From the NCBI GenBank assembly GCA_023511295.1, contig JAIMBT010000015.1:40900-104899 (forward strand): DNA of 64,000 nt, in the 5' to 3' direction. Each line of letters opens with the position of its first letter. Position 1 is the first letter of the stretch. Position numbers and translations under genes: made by a program. The DNA is from Alicyclobacillus sp. Lineage in GTDB: Bacteria > Bacillota > Bacilli > Alicyclobacillales > Alicyclobacillaceae. The notes under the pieces are model-generated. The model was not told where the DNA came from. It made no database searches and worked only from the letters and a program-made list of their open reading frames with translations. Positions 36,406-44,443 of the stretch are shown piece by piece.

Positions 36406-37239
36406 TTAAATGTTGGCCGACAATACGAGTGGCCCCTTTGGTAACTTGTCTATGGCTTGAGGTTCCAGCGTCACGCCGACGGAATCATACGCAACTCCCG
36501 CCGGAATCACGCCGGCGAACACCGCATCGCCGGTCGCATCCGGTGTGAACACACCGATAGACAGCGGCGGCTGACCTTTGTTGAGCAACCACACCTGATA
36601 TACTTGCGACCCTTTTACGGGTTTTAGACCTGTGAAGTCCATCAGCATCCGTCGCGCAGACCCGTTCGATAGAATGTAGACATCGCCACCGGACGATGGG
36701 AAGTCTGCCGTGGCCGTCAGCTGCACAGATTGCGTGACGGTCCCAACTGGCGTGTCCAGCTGCTGATTTGTTCCGCGTTTGCCGAGTGGATGGAAGCCCA
36801 CATACAGCACCGCGGCAACCACGACGGCTGCAACTGTCCCGGCCGGAATCCACGACCGTCGAGCCCATCCTCGCCGCTTCAACGAACGCCGGCGGCCGTG
36901 TGGTCCCCTCGCTTCAGAGAAAGCCGCACGCCCGTGGGCCTCGTCCGCATTGCGGAGGTCAACCTCGATTGGAGATACAGTTGGTTCGTCCACGCGGCCA
37001 TCGGTATCCGCACTTTCGAACACCCGTTCCAACACGCGGGATTTCATCCCGGCCGGAGGTTCCACGGCATCGAAGTCATAGAGAAGCCAGTCCATTACCG
37101 GCATCAGCGATGCGACCTCTGTTTGACACTCGAGACAAATCTTCAAGTGTTCTTCGAACGCCGAGCGCTCTTCGTCCGTTAACCCATCCAGGACATGAAG
37201 CTCCCGGAGTGAGCATAACACCATCCCGTCACTCGTCAT
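36406..37239 (-). CDS. Anti-sigma factor, RskA-like
   Basis: 277-residue protein. N-terminal anti-sigma domain with a zinc-finger-like HLKICLECQTEV (residues about 30-41), a basic stretch, one membrane helix (IPAGTVAAVVVAAVLYVGF, about 130-148), then an extracytoplasmic RskA C-terminal domain (GSQVYQVWLLNKGQPPLSIG, AVFAGVIPAG). It should sequester the ECF sigma factor encoded just upstream until a surface signal triggers its cleavage. ATG 37239 overlaps the sigma stop by four bases. Confidence 0.88.
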   Translation of the reverse strand: MTSDGMVLCSLRELHVLDGLTDEERSAFEEHLKICLECQTEVASLMPVMDWLLYDFDAVEPPAGMKSRVLERVFESADTDGRVDEPTVSPIEVDLRNADEAHGRAAFSEARGPHGRRRSLKRRGWARRSWIPAGTVAAVVVAAVLYVGFHPLGKRGTNQQLDTPVGTVTQSVQLTATADFPSSGGDVYILSNGSARRMLMDFTGLKPVKGSQVYQVWLLNKGQPPLSIGVFTPDATGDAVFAGVIPAGVAYDSVGVTLEPQAIDKLPKGPLVLSANI

Positions 37240-37808
37240 GGTGTCACCTCCCATCCGGTTCCCGCTAGTTTGTCGCGTAACTTCGTCAACCCCAGCCGGA
37301 GACGACTCTTCACGGTCCCCATGGGCAACCCGAGCAGCTCTGCGACTTCGCGCTGCGTCAGCCCTTGCAGATAGATACGCTCAATCAGCCATTTTTGATC
37401 AACGGGGAGCTCTGACAGGGCAGCGCGGAGCATTTGTTGAAGCGCCCGGACTTCTGCGACCTCCTCCGGCCCTCCCGCTCCGTCTGGTACGGCCTGCAAG
37501 GTTTCTTCCGCGGCCGATGGCGGGGCAACGCGCTGTCGCTTGCGCGCGTGATCAATCGCGGTCCTCCGGGCGATGGTCAAGAGCCACGTGGAAAACTTCG
37601 CTTGATGTTCATCGTAGGACCCCGCCGCGTTCCACACCTTGGTGAATACGTCCTGGACAATCTCCTCGGCTGCGAACCCGTCCGCACCCGATTTTCGCGC
37701 AAAGCCGTATACGATCCTCTCGTATCGATCATATATAGCCTCTAGCGCCGCGCGATCACGATTGGCCACACGCTTCATCAGTTCCGCATCGGTAACGACC
37801 TCTGTCAT
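37236..37808 (-). CDS. ECF-type RNA polymerase sigma factor (SigK-like)
   Basis: 190-residue sigma-70 family ECF factor with region 2 (YDRYERIVYGFARKSG, AEEIVQDVFTKVWNAAGSYD, FSTWLLTIARRTAIDHARKR) and region 4 (LSELPVDQKWLIERIYLQG, QREVAELLGLPMGTVKSRLR). Co-transcribed with its RskA-type anti-sigma. It is divergent from the sortase-substrate operon at 38060-40806, which is the most likely target. Start ATG 37808 with AGGAG upstream. Confidence 0.93.
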   Translation of the reverse strand: MTEVVTDAELMKRVANRDRAALEAIYDRYERIVYGFARKSGADGFAAEEIVQDVFTKVWNAAGSYDEHQAKFSTWLLTIARRTAIDHARKRQRVAPPSAAEETLQAVPDGAGGPEEVAEVRALQQMLRAALSELPVDQKWLIERIYLQGLTQREVAELLGLPMGTVKSRLRLGLTKLRDKLAGTGWEVTP

Positions 37809-37844
37809 CGATTCAAGCTCCTATTGCCCTCGCCTAACACCTCG

Positions 37845-37890
37845 TTTTGCGAGCGCCTCTACATAGGGAGAATCCACCGGTTTCGCAAAA
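37845..37890. promoter_or_regulatory. Inverted repeat between sigma factor and MPVTG operon
   Basis: TTTTGCGA (37845-37852) and TCGCAAAA (37883-37890) form a perfect 8-bp inverted repeat 30 bp apart, directly upstream of the sigma gene. It may be an operator for divergent promoters or part of the 5' leader. The rest of 37809-38059 shows no gene; the plus-strand promoter is not obvious. Confidence 0.35.
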
Positions 37891-38059
37891 CACTTCGGTC
37901 GCTCTGCATTGTGACATACTCCAACGTCCCTCGCAATGCACCTTGATAGACCGAAATCCAAAAAAATTCCCGTTGCAGATGATCCACCTTTTCTCAGACT
38001 GCGTATCAGTCAACGAAACAACCGACCGTCATGGTCAATCCTTTTGGGAGGGAACCCAC

Positions 38060-39430
38060 GTGAACTGGAAAACTCTAACCGTCACTGCTGCCACGCTCGC
38101 AACCCTGGCGTTGCCCGCCGTCTCCGCACCGGCTTTTGCCAGCCCGTCTCCAGTATCGCAGACGTCCAATTCAGCCATCAACCTGCGCTCTACCCTGGAC
38201 CAGCTCATGGGTGAACACGTTGTCCTCGCTGTCGACGCCATGGAAACAGGGTATGAGGGCGCGAGCGATTTCTCCGCCGTTGTCAATGCACTGAACCAAA
38301 ACACGCAAGATCTCACAAAGGCCATTGCATCCATTTATGGTCCCGCAGCCGCACAACAGTTCAACCGCATGTGGAGCGCACACGTTCAGGATTTCGTCGA
38401 TTATGTCACAGCAACGAAGAACGGGGACAAAGCCGGCCAACAAGCGGCACTCGACAAGCTCCAAACCTACAAGGATCACTTTGCAAATTTTCTGCATAAT
38501 GCTGACCCGAAATATCTACAAACCAGTCAACTGGCGCAAGGCCTGCAAGAACACGTGAATTTGCTTCTGTCCACCTTCAATGATTTTCTGAACAAGGACT
38601 ACAAGGACGCTTACGCTGACTGGGTGAAGGCCTACAACCAGATGTACCAGATGTCGGACGCACTGGCGGGTGCAATCGTCTGGCAGTTCCCGCAAAAATT
38701 CGGTAATGAATCTCCCAATACGCCGGCTGCAAACTTGCGCATCTCGTTGCAACAGCTCCTCGGCGAACATGCCTGGCTCGCGATGATCGCGATGCAAAAA
38801 GGTTATGACGCAAACACAGGCCATGCGGACGCTGCAGACTTCCAGGCGGTGGCTGGGCAGCTCAATCAGGATACGCAATCGCTCACCAATGCCATCGCGT
38901 CCGTCTACGGCTCCGCTGGAGGAGCAGAGTTCAACAAGCTGTGGAGTGCACACATTCAGGATTTTGTGGACTACGTTGTCGCAACAGTCAAGAACGACCC
39001 CTCCGCGAAACAGGCTGCACAGAACAAATTGACACAGTACCGGTTCGCATTCGCCAAATTCCTGCATTCCGCAAATCCATACATCAACGCGGATGCCGTG
39101 GCGAACGTCCTGCAGATGCACGTCCAGGATTTGACGACCGCGTTTGACGATTATGTCGCAAGAAACTATGATGGCGCCTTCGCGACGTTTCGCGAGGCGT
39201 ACGAGCACATGAGCACGCCGGCCCTGGCGATTTCGACCGGGATTGTCACACAGTTCCCGAGCAAGTTCTCGGACCCGAGCATTCCCTCTCAGATGCCCGT
39301 CACGGGTGGGCGAGGTAACTCCATGACGGTCGGTGAATTCCAAACGATCTTCACGGCACTCCTTGCCGCGATGTTTGCGGCAGCGCTCGGCGCGGTTCTG
39401 ACCCTTCGCCGCAAATCGTGGCATCACTAA
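38060..39430 (+). CDS. Cell-wall-anchored duplicated-domain protein with MPVTG sorting signal
   Basis: 456 residues, family not recognised. Signal peptide (TLTVTAATLATLALPAVSAP). Two tandem homologous helical units of about 180 residues follow: LRSTLDQLMGEHVVLAVDAM and LRISLQQLLGEHAWLAMIAM begin them, and each contains a WSAH(V/I)QDFVDYV block and DLTKAIAS/SLTNAIAS. The C-terminus has MPVTG (about residue 412), a hydrophobic helix and RRKSWHH, which is a sortase sorting signal. The start is GTG 38060 with GGAGGG upstream. A class F sortase gene follows 100 bp downstream. Function of the helical unit is unknown; the conserved His-containing GEH and SAH blocks could bind metal or a cofactor. 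Confidence 0.85.
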   Translation: MNWKTLTVTAATLATLALPAVSAPAFASPSPVSQTSNSAINLRSTLDQLMGEHVVLAVDAMETGYEGASDFSAVVNALNQNTQDLTKAIASIYGPAAAQQFNRMWSAHVQDFVDYVTATKNGDKAGQQAALDKLQTYKDHFANFLHNADPKYLQTSQLAQGLQEHVNLLLSTFNDFLNKDYKDAYADWVKAYNQMYQMSDALAGAIVWQFPQKFGNESPNTPAANLRISLQQLLGEHAWLAMIAMQKGYDANTGHADAADFQAVAGQLNQDTQSLTNAIASVYGSAGGAEFNKLWSAHIQDFVDYVVATVKNDPSAKQAAQNKLTQYRFAFAKFLHSANPYINADAVANVLQMHVQDLTTAFDDYVARNYDGAFATFREAYEHMSTPALAISTGIVTQFPSKFSDPSIPSQMPVTGGRGNSMTVGEFQTIFTALLAAMFAAALGAVLTLRRKSWHH

Positions 39431-39478
39431 CGTCACGCCCGCATCCGCCTAGTGCCACGATTGCGAAAGTACGATGGC

Positions 39479-39513
39479 GACTCAGGGGGAGGTCATTTGC
39501 CGCCCCCTGAGTC
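39479..39513 (+). repeat. Intercistronic hairpin before the sortase gene
   Basis: Perfect 11-bp stem GACTCAGGGGG/CCCCCTGAGTC with a 13-base loop and no T-run, ending 17 bp before the sortase start. It probably tunes the relative yield of substrate and sortase by stabilising the upstream mRNA or by partial termination. Confidence 0.65.
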
Positions 39514-39529
39514 GAAAGGGGTGTATCGA

Positions 39530-40162
39530 ATGCAGACCCGAACATGGCTGACTGCGATGCTTCTCGCGGTTGCGGCCGCATGCGGCGTCAGTGCTTACGC
39601 CATCTACGAAGCACAGGCCGCCCCCATTCCACATGGCATGACGCGCATTGTTCAAAACGTCACGCCCTTTGCTATCGCGACAGCTAACCCGCCATCGTGG
39701 CCATACCCAAACGGTGTCAGCCCTGCCCGGATTGTCATTCCGGCTATTGGGGTCGACGCACGAGTGCAGCACGTCGGCATGGTCGACGGCAGACCTGGCG
39801 TGCCCAGCAACTGGGTGGACACTGCGTGGTATGACCAAGGGACCCAGCCGGGCGGGGTCGGAAGCGCGGTCATTGACGGGCACGTTTCGAGTGTTAACGG
39901 ACCTGCCGTTTTCTATCGGCTGGATGAACTGCGTCCTGGAGACGACGTGATTGTCACCGGTAACAATGGCGCAAAGTTGACTTTTGAAGTTATTCAAGTC
40001 GCCGTCTATCCGCGGAACAACGCGCCGTTAGAACGTATCTTCGGCAACTTCAACACCAGAAATCTCAACCTCATCACGTGTGCGGGCTTGTGGAACTCCC
40101 AAGCTCGCACGCATCAAGACCGGTTGGTTGTATATACACAACTGGTCAGCGAGCAGACATGA
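39530..40162 (+). CDS. Class F sortase
   Basis: 210-residue sortase with an N-terminal membrane anchor (residues about 6-24). Catalytic His118 (VIDGHVSS), Cys184 (LITCAG) and Arg198 (HQDRLVVYTQ) are all present. Class F is suggested by PARIVIPAIGVDARV and the short core. It lies directly behind the MPVTG protein, so that protein is the expected substrate. Start ATG 39530 with AAAGGGG upstream. Confidence 0.92.
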   Translation: MQTRTWLTAMLLAVAAACGVSAYAIYEAQAAPIPHGMTRIVQNVTPFAIATANPPSWPYPNGVSPARIVIPAIGVDARVQHVGMVDGRPGVPSNWVDTAWYDQGTQPGGVGSAVIDGHVSSVNGPAVFYRLDELRPGDDVIVTGNNGAKLTFEVIQVAVYPRNNAPLERIFGNFNTRNLNLITCAGLWNSQARTHQDRLVVYTQLVSEQT

Positions 40163-40218
40163 GGAAATGCCCCATGAGCCTGGCCGGCGAGTCGTACATG
40201 CGGAAAGGAGCGGAAACC

Positions 40219-40806
40219 ATGGCACTCAGAGTACATGACTTGCGGAAAGACAAAACGCCTGTTAACGAGGAGCACTCACAGGCCACCCGACCCTTCCCCT
40301 ACCGTGCGGCGGTGGTCCTTGTAGAGGCCGTGTTTGCCTACGAGTGGTTGGTGTCCGCCGTCGATAAATTGCTTAGCGGGATGTTCTTCCTCCATCTGCA
40401 ACGACAGCTTGAGGACGCTGTCAGTGGATCAAAATACACTCTTTACGCAAGATTTTTACAGACCATCGTTCCCCATTCGCACCTGCTGGCGATTCTGGTT
40501 GTATCCGGGGAACTCTCCGTTGGGCTCGGATTCGTTATACTAATGATAGGCACGCTGCGGTATCGGGGTGCTCCAAGCCCCACCTTCTTGTGGCTCGGCG
40601 CCGTGGTTACCTTCACAGGCACCTTGATGAACGTAAACTTCTTCTTCTTCCAAAATGGCGCGTATTTCTTGAATCCACAACAACCGTTTGACGAAGGCGT
40701 GCCCATTGATTTTTGCATGGCCGTGATTCAGCTTGAGCTCTTCGTACTTCACGCCATGGCACTCCGCCATGGTGAAGGGCGCAGCAGGCATCCGAATGAG
40801 ACCTGA
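40219..40806 (+). CDS. DoxX-like membrane protein (thiosulfate:quinone oxidoreductase DoxD type)
   Basis: 195 residues with four predicted membrane helices: VVLVEAVFAYEWLVSAVDKLLSG, LAILVVSGELSVGLGFVIL, FLWLGAVVTFTGTLMNVNFF, and IQLELFVLHAMALRHG. The layout matches DoxX/TQO small-subunit proteins, which interact with quinones or thiol redox systems in the membrane. Start ATG 40219 with GGAAAGGAG. Third gene of the operon with the sortase. Its role there is unclear. Confidence 0.75.
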   Translation: MALRVHDLRKDKTPVNEEHSQATRPFPYRAAVVLVEAVFAYEWLVSAVDKLLSGMFFLHLQRQLEDAVSGSKYTLYARFLQTIVPHSHLLAILVVSGELSVGLGFVILMIGTLRYRGAPSPTFLWLGAVVTFTGTLMNVNFFFFQNGAYFLNPQQPFDEGVPIDFCMAVIQLELFVLHAMALRHGEGRSRHPNET

Positions 40807-40905
40807 CAGGAGACTCAGCCCATCCGCTCACACTGCTTCCTGCGGGCGTGGCTGACCCTCGCTCAGGATTTTTCTCCCGAGATGAGAAGGCGTAAAAGAT
40901 CGCGG

Positions 40906-40931
40906 ATGGCTGCCCCATTCGGGACAGCCAT
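40906..40931. terminator. Terminator hairpin between convergent DoxX and permease genes
   Basis: ATGGCTGCCCC/GGGACAGCCAT with one mismatch and a four-base loop. It lies between two convergent genes and can serve both. It is near-identical in plan and sequence to the hairpin at 36317-36343. Confidence 0.65.
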
Positions 40932-40985
40932 GCCAATCGAACCAAACCCTCGTTGCCGTGGACGGTGATACGCTCAGCAGATTTG

Positions 40986-42179
40986 TTAGCGCCCAACGAC
41001 CTTGCGGCGGTTGCGCGTCACCGTATCAATCGTGACGGCAATCAACAGGATGCTGCCCTCCACGATGTACTTCGTGCTCGACGGCGCACTGAGCAGGTCC
41101 ATGCCATTTTCGACGCTGCCAATCACAAGCGCACCCGCCAAGGCGTTCCACACGCTGCCTCGCCCGCCGAAGAGGCTGGTGCCACCGATGACCGCAGCCG
41201 CAATCGAGTCCAGCAAAAGGTCTCCCCCGCCGGAGGCAGGCGAGGCGGAGCCGAGCCGAGAGGCGCCGAGGATGCCGCCAATCGCACCCATCATGCCGCT
41301 GAGGGTAAAGACGATAATGCGGATGGCCTTGATGTTGATGCCCGCTCGACGCGCCGCCTCTTTGTTGCCGCCGACCGCGTAGATGTGCCGTCCAAACACG
41401 GTCCCTTGCGTGATGTATGCGAAGAGAACCACAAACAGCAGCAGAATCAGTCCCGACACTGGAACGCCGCGGTAGGAGTTGAGCGCGTACACGATGATGG
41501 CGCCAATCACGGCCAGCACGACGGCGCGCCCTGCAATGGACTTGCCGGTGAGAGCTGTGAGGTGCCGCTTCTTTCGGTTCTGCTGTGTCGTCAGCAGGCT
41601 CGCGCTGAATATGACGACGGCAATCACCAGTACCACCCAGCCGGCCCAATTCGGGATATACGACGCCGCGATGTTGAGTAGCGTCTGGTTGAAAATAGGT
41701 ACCGTTCCGGTATTGCCGAGGAACGCCAACAGAATGCCCTGGTACCCCAAGGACCCCGCCAGTGTCACGATGAATGCCGGCACGCCGATGATGGTGACCC
41801 AAAATCCCTGGAACAGGCCAATCACGACGCCGACTGCAATCGCTGCCAGAATGCACAGCCAGGGATTCACGTGCACGCCAGACAGCAAGACCAACACTGC
41901 CGCTGCGACGCCGCTGACTGCGCCGATGGCGAGATCGATCTCCCCCAGCAGCAGGATGAACGTCTCACCGATACCGAGCATCCCAATCTCGGCAATCTGC
42001 AAGATCAAGTTCGATAGATTTCGTCCAGACAAGAAATGTCCGTTCATACTTTGGAAGATGATCCAGATGACGACGAGCGCCAGGATCACCGGCAGCAGCC
42101 CCAACTCACCTGCGCGAATCCGATCTTGCCAGCTGCCAAAAACGCCTTTCGGTTGTTCCACACCAGATTGCATACTCAT
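40986..42179 (-). CDS. Sugar ABC transporter permease (XylH-like)
   Basis: 397-residue permease of the ribose/xylose family (BPD_transp_2), about ten helices. Diagnostic stretches: GIGETFILLLGEIDLAIGAVSG, GFWVTIIGVPAFIVTLAGSLGYQG, the coupling region YAVGGNKEAARRAGINIKAIR, and VIGGTSLFGGRGSVWNALAGAL. Start ATG 42179 overlaps the ATPase stop by four bases. Length (nearly 400 residues, with an extra loop rich in Lys/Arg) is the xylose-type size. Confidence 0.9.
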   Translation of the reverse strand: MSMQSGVEQPKGVFGSWQDRIRAGELGLLPVILALVVIWIIFQSMNGHFLSGRNLSNLILQIAEIGMLGIGETFILLLGEIDLAIGAVSGVAAAVLVLLSGVHVNPWLCILAAIAVGVVIGLFQGFWVTIIGVPAFIVTLAGSLGYQGILLAFLGNTGTVPIFNQTLLNIAASYIPNWAGWVVLVIAVVIFSASLLTTQQNRKKRHLTALTGKSIAGRAVVLAVIGAIIVYALNSYRGVPVSGLILLLFVVLFAYITQGTVFGRHIYAVGGNKEAARRAGINIKAIRIIVFTLSGMMGAIGGILGASRLGSASPASGGGDLLLDSIAAAVIGGTSLFGGRGSVWNALAGALVIGSVENGMDLLSAPSSTKYIVEGSILLIAVTIDTVTRNRRKVVGR

Positions 42180-42982
42180 CTGTCAGCTGGCACCTCCTCG
42201 ACCGCCCCGGTGATAGCCGCAACCACCGCGTCCATGTGGGTGTCCTTCTTCACAAAGTTCGCAACCGTACGCCCCAGCCGAAGCACCACGATGCGGTCCG
42301 CGACCTTGAACACGTCACTCATGTTGTGAGAGATGACCAACACGCCGACACCTTTTTCCGCCAGCCGTAAAATCAAGTCGAGAACAGCCCGTGTCTGGGT
42401 GACTCCAAGCGCTGCGGTCGGCTCATCCAACAGAACCAATTTCGATCCCCACAGCACGGCCCGTGCGACAGCGACCGTCTGCCGCTGGCCACCGGACAGG
42501 CTGGCCACCTGGGTGTTCAGCGGCGGCAGGTTGATACCGAGTTCCTTGAGGACCGGTATGGCCCGCTCCTCCATTTCGGCCTTCCTTATGTTCTTCACCA
42601 CACCCGGAATGATGGTGCGGGACAGTTCCCGACCCAAAAACAAGTTGGACACGATGTCGAGGTTGTCGCAGAGAGCCAAGTCCTGGTACACGGTCTGAAT
42701 CCCCAACTGTTCGGCAACCGCCGGACTCGTCAAGTGCACTTCGCGTCCCTCGAAAGAGATACTGCCTTCATCCGGCACCTCGACACCGCTAATCATCTTG
42801 ATGGTCGTTGACTTGCCGGCACCGTTGTCGCCGACCAAGGCGACGACTTCCCCCGGATGAACCTCTAGAGACACGTCCGACAATGCCTGCACGGCCCCAA
42901 ATCGCTTGCGGATGTGGTCTATTTTCAGCAACGGCTGCGCACCGGAACCGGTGTGCGCGTTGACACCGTTGACATCACTCAT
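42176..42982 (-). CDS. Sugar ABC transporter ATPase (single-domain, XylG-like)
   Basis: 268-residue ABC ATPase with Walker A GDNGAGKST, signature SLSGGQRQTVAVA, Walker B LVLLDEP and switch His in VISHNMSD. Most XylG/RbsA proteins carry two ATPase cassettes (about 500 residues); this has one complete cassette and presumably works as a homodimer. Start ATG 42982 follows GGAGG. Confidence 0.9.
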   Translation of the reverse strand: MSDVNGVNAHTGSGAQPLLKIDHIRKRFGAVQALSDVSLEVHPGEVVALVGDNGAGKSTTIKMISGVEVPDEGSISFEGREVHLTSPAVAEQLGIQTVYQDLALCDNLDIVSNLFLGRELSRTIIPGVVKNIRKAEMEERAIPVLKELGINLPPLNTQVASLSGGQRQTVAVARAVLWGSKLVLLDEPTAALGVTQTRAVLDLILRLAEKGVGVLVISHNMSDVFKVADRIVVLRLGRTVANFVKKDTHMDAVVAAITGAVEEVPADR

Positions 42983-43003
42983 GCTCGATACCTCCTGCAG
43001 AAC

Positions 43004-43035
43004 GCGAGGGCGCAGGAGCACACCCGCGCCCTCGC
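43004..43035 (-). repeat. Intercistronic hairpin between binding protein and ATPase genes
   Basis: Perfect 10-bp stem GCGAGGGCGC/GCGCCCTCGC with a 12-base loop and no T-run. Placed after the binding-protein stop, as is common where that gene must be expressed more strongly than the membrane components. Confidence 0.7.
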
Positions 43036-43059
43036 ATACCTGTCCAGCCAGAAAGGACG

Positions 43060-44181
43060 TCAGGACCCTGGATGCTCAATCTTCTGCATCGTCGTGAAGC
43101 CGTCTTTAATGACCGTGGACTGGATGTTATCCTTTGTAACAACCACCGGTGTGAGGAGCGCAGCTGGCACATCTTCCGCGCCGTTGTTGACCTTGCCGGT
43201 GATGATGTCCGATCCGATGGATTTCCCATCGACAATGTCGACAGCGAGCTCTGCAGCCAGCTTGGCCTCCCGCGGAACCGCCTTGTACACGGTCATCGAC
43301 TGGGTTCCTGCCAGGATGTCGTGCAGACCCGCGTCCGTCGCGTCCTGCCCGGTTACCGGCACCTTACCCGCCAAGCCTTGGGCGGACAGCGCCTGAATGA
43401 CAGCTCCCGCAAGTCCATCGTTCGCTGCCAGAACAGCACTGACCTTATTGTTCAGCCGCGTGAGGGCCGCTTCCATCTCCTTTTGACCGTTTGCCGGATC
43501 CCAGTTTGGCGTATAGCTCTCATAACCCAGCTTCAACTGGCCACTTTTAAACAGCGGATCTAACACGTCGTGCGCGCCTTTTGCAAAGAGCAGGGCGTTG
43601 TTGTCGGTCTGCGCGCCGTCAATCATCACGACCGTTCCACCCTTCGGCGTGTGGTCAGCGATGTACTGCCCTTGAAGGCGACCAACCTCTTCGTTGTCAA
43701 AGGAGACGTAGTAGTCCACCTTCGCGTTCGTAATCATTCGGTCGTAGGAGATGACCTTGACACCCGCCTGGTTTGCCTCGTTCACAATGGTCGCAGCCGC
43801 CTGAGAGTCGACCGGGTCAATCACCAGCACCTGAGCGCCATTGGTGATGGCCGCCTCTGCCTGTTGCTGCTGTGTCGTCGAACTTCCCTGGGCGTTGTCG
43901 TACATCACTTGAACGCTTGGGTCGAGCGCTTTCACTTCCTTTTCAAAGTCCGGCTTATCCTGTGTCTCGTACCGGGCTGAGGAAGTGGTGTCTGGCAATA
44001 GAAGCGCGATGATCTTACTCCCCTTGGAACTGCTGCTGCCGGTGCTGTTCGACGTGTTCGCCGTGTTTGACGCACCCGTCGCGTTGGACGTGTTACCGCC
44101 GCCGCTGTTGCCACAGGCTGTGGTCAGCCCCATGACAGCGATGACTGCAATGCCGGATGCAAGCGCTGCCTTGCGTCCCAT
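43060..44181 (-). CDS. Sugar-binding lipoprotein (XylF-like)
   Basis: 373-residue solute-binding lipoprotein. Lipobox LTTAC near residue 23, a long Asn/Ser/Thr linker, then a periplasmic-binding-protein type 1 fold: IALLLPDTTSSARYETQDKP, VLVIDPVDSQAAATIV, VKVISYDRMI, YYVSFDNEEVG, VLAANDGLAGAVIQAL, VTGQDAT. These blocks resemble D-xylose binding proteins. Start ATG 44181, six bases after GAGGGGG. Substrate inferred only; no xylose isomerase or kinase gene is in the window. Confidence 0.9.
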   Translation of the reverse strand: MGRKAALASGIAVIAVMGLTTACGNSGGGNTSNATGASNTANTSNSTGSSSSKGSKIIALLLPDTTSSARYETQDKPDFEKEVKALDPSVQVMYDNAQGSSTTQQQQAEAAITNGAQVLVIDPVDSQAAATIVNEANQAGVKVISYDRMITNAKVDYYVSFDNEEVGRLQGQYIADHTPKGGTVVMIDGAQTDNNALLFAKGAHDVLDPLFKSGQLKLGYESYTPNWDPANGQKEMEAALTRLNNKVSAVLAANDGLAGAVIQALSAQGLAGKVPVTGQDATDAGLHDILAGTQSMTVYKAVPREAKLAAELAVDIVDGKSIGSDIITGKVNNGAEDVPAALLTPVVVTKDNIQSTVIKDGFTTMQKIEHPGS

Positions 44182-44289
44182 ATCCATCCCCCTCACGATT
44201 TACCGCGTGACTTTGACCGAATTCGGTGCAAATGGTTGCATCAAAAAACCAATTCGGAAAAAATCAGCGCTTGTCAATTGATAAACTCG

Positions 44290-44335
44290 TGGTTTAAACC
44301 ACCATCTTCTCTCTCATGGTTTGTATGCTAAACTA
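44290..44335. promoter_or_regulatory. Two operator-like palindromes between sugar ABC operon and ROK gene
   Basis: TGGTTTAAACCA (44290-44301) is a perfect 12-bp palindrome. TGGTTTGTATGCTAAACTA (44317-44335) is an imperfect one with half-sites resembling known xylose-ROK operators (TTAGTTT/AAACTAA). Both lie between divergent genes, where a ROK repressor would bind. TATGCT at 44324-44329 inside the second site could be the -10 of the ROK gene. Confidence 0.6.
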
Positions 44336-44443
44336 AAGAGGAGGTTTTTGCAATCGCTTTCTTGATGGCGTTTGATGGTTCTGCGGGAGTGGTGTACAGC
44401 AAGTCCATCCTTCGCATCTGTGTCTCCACATGAGGTGATATCC

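Noticed and set aside
44258..44280. Possible cre box near TTGACAAGCGCTGA in the sugar ABC promoter
   Set aside because: It has one extra base against the cre consensus and no good -10 at the right distance, unlike the two tetronate promoters.
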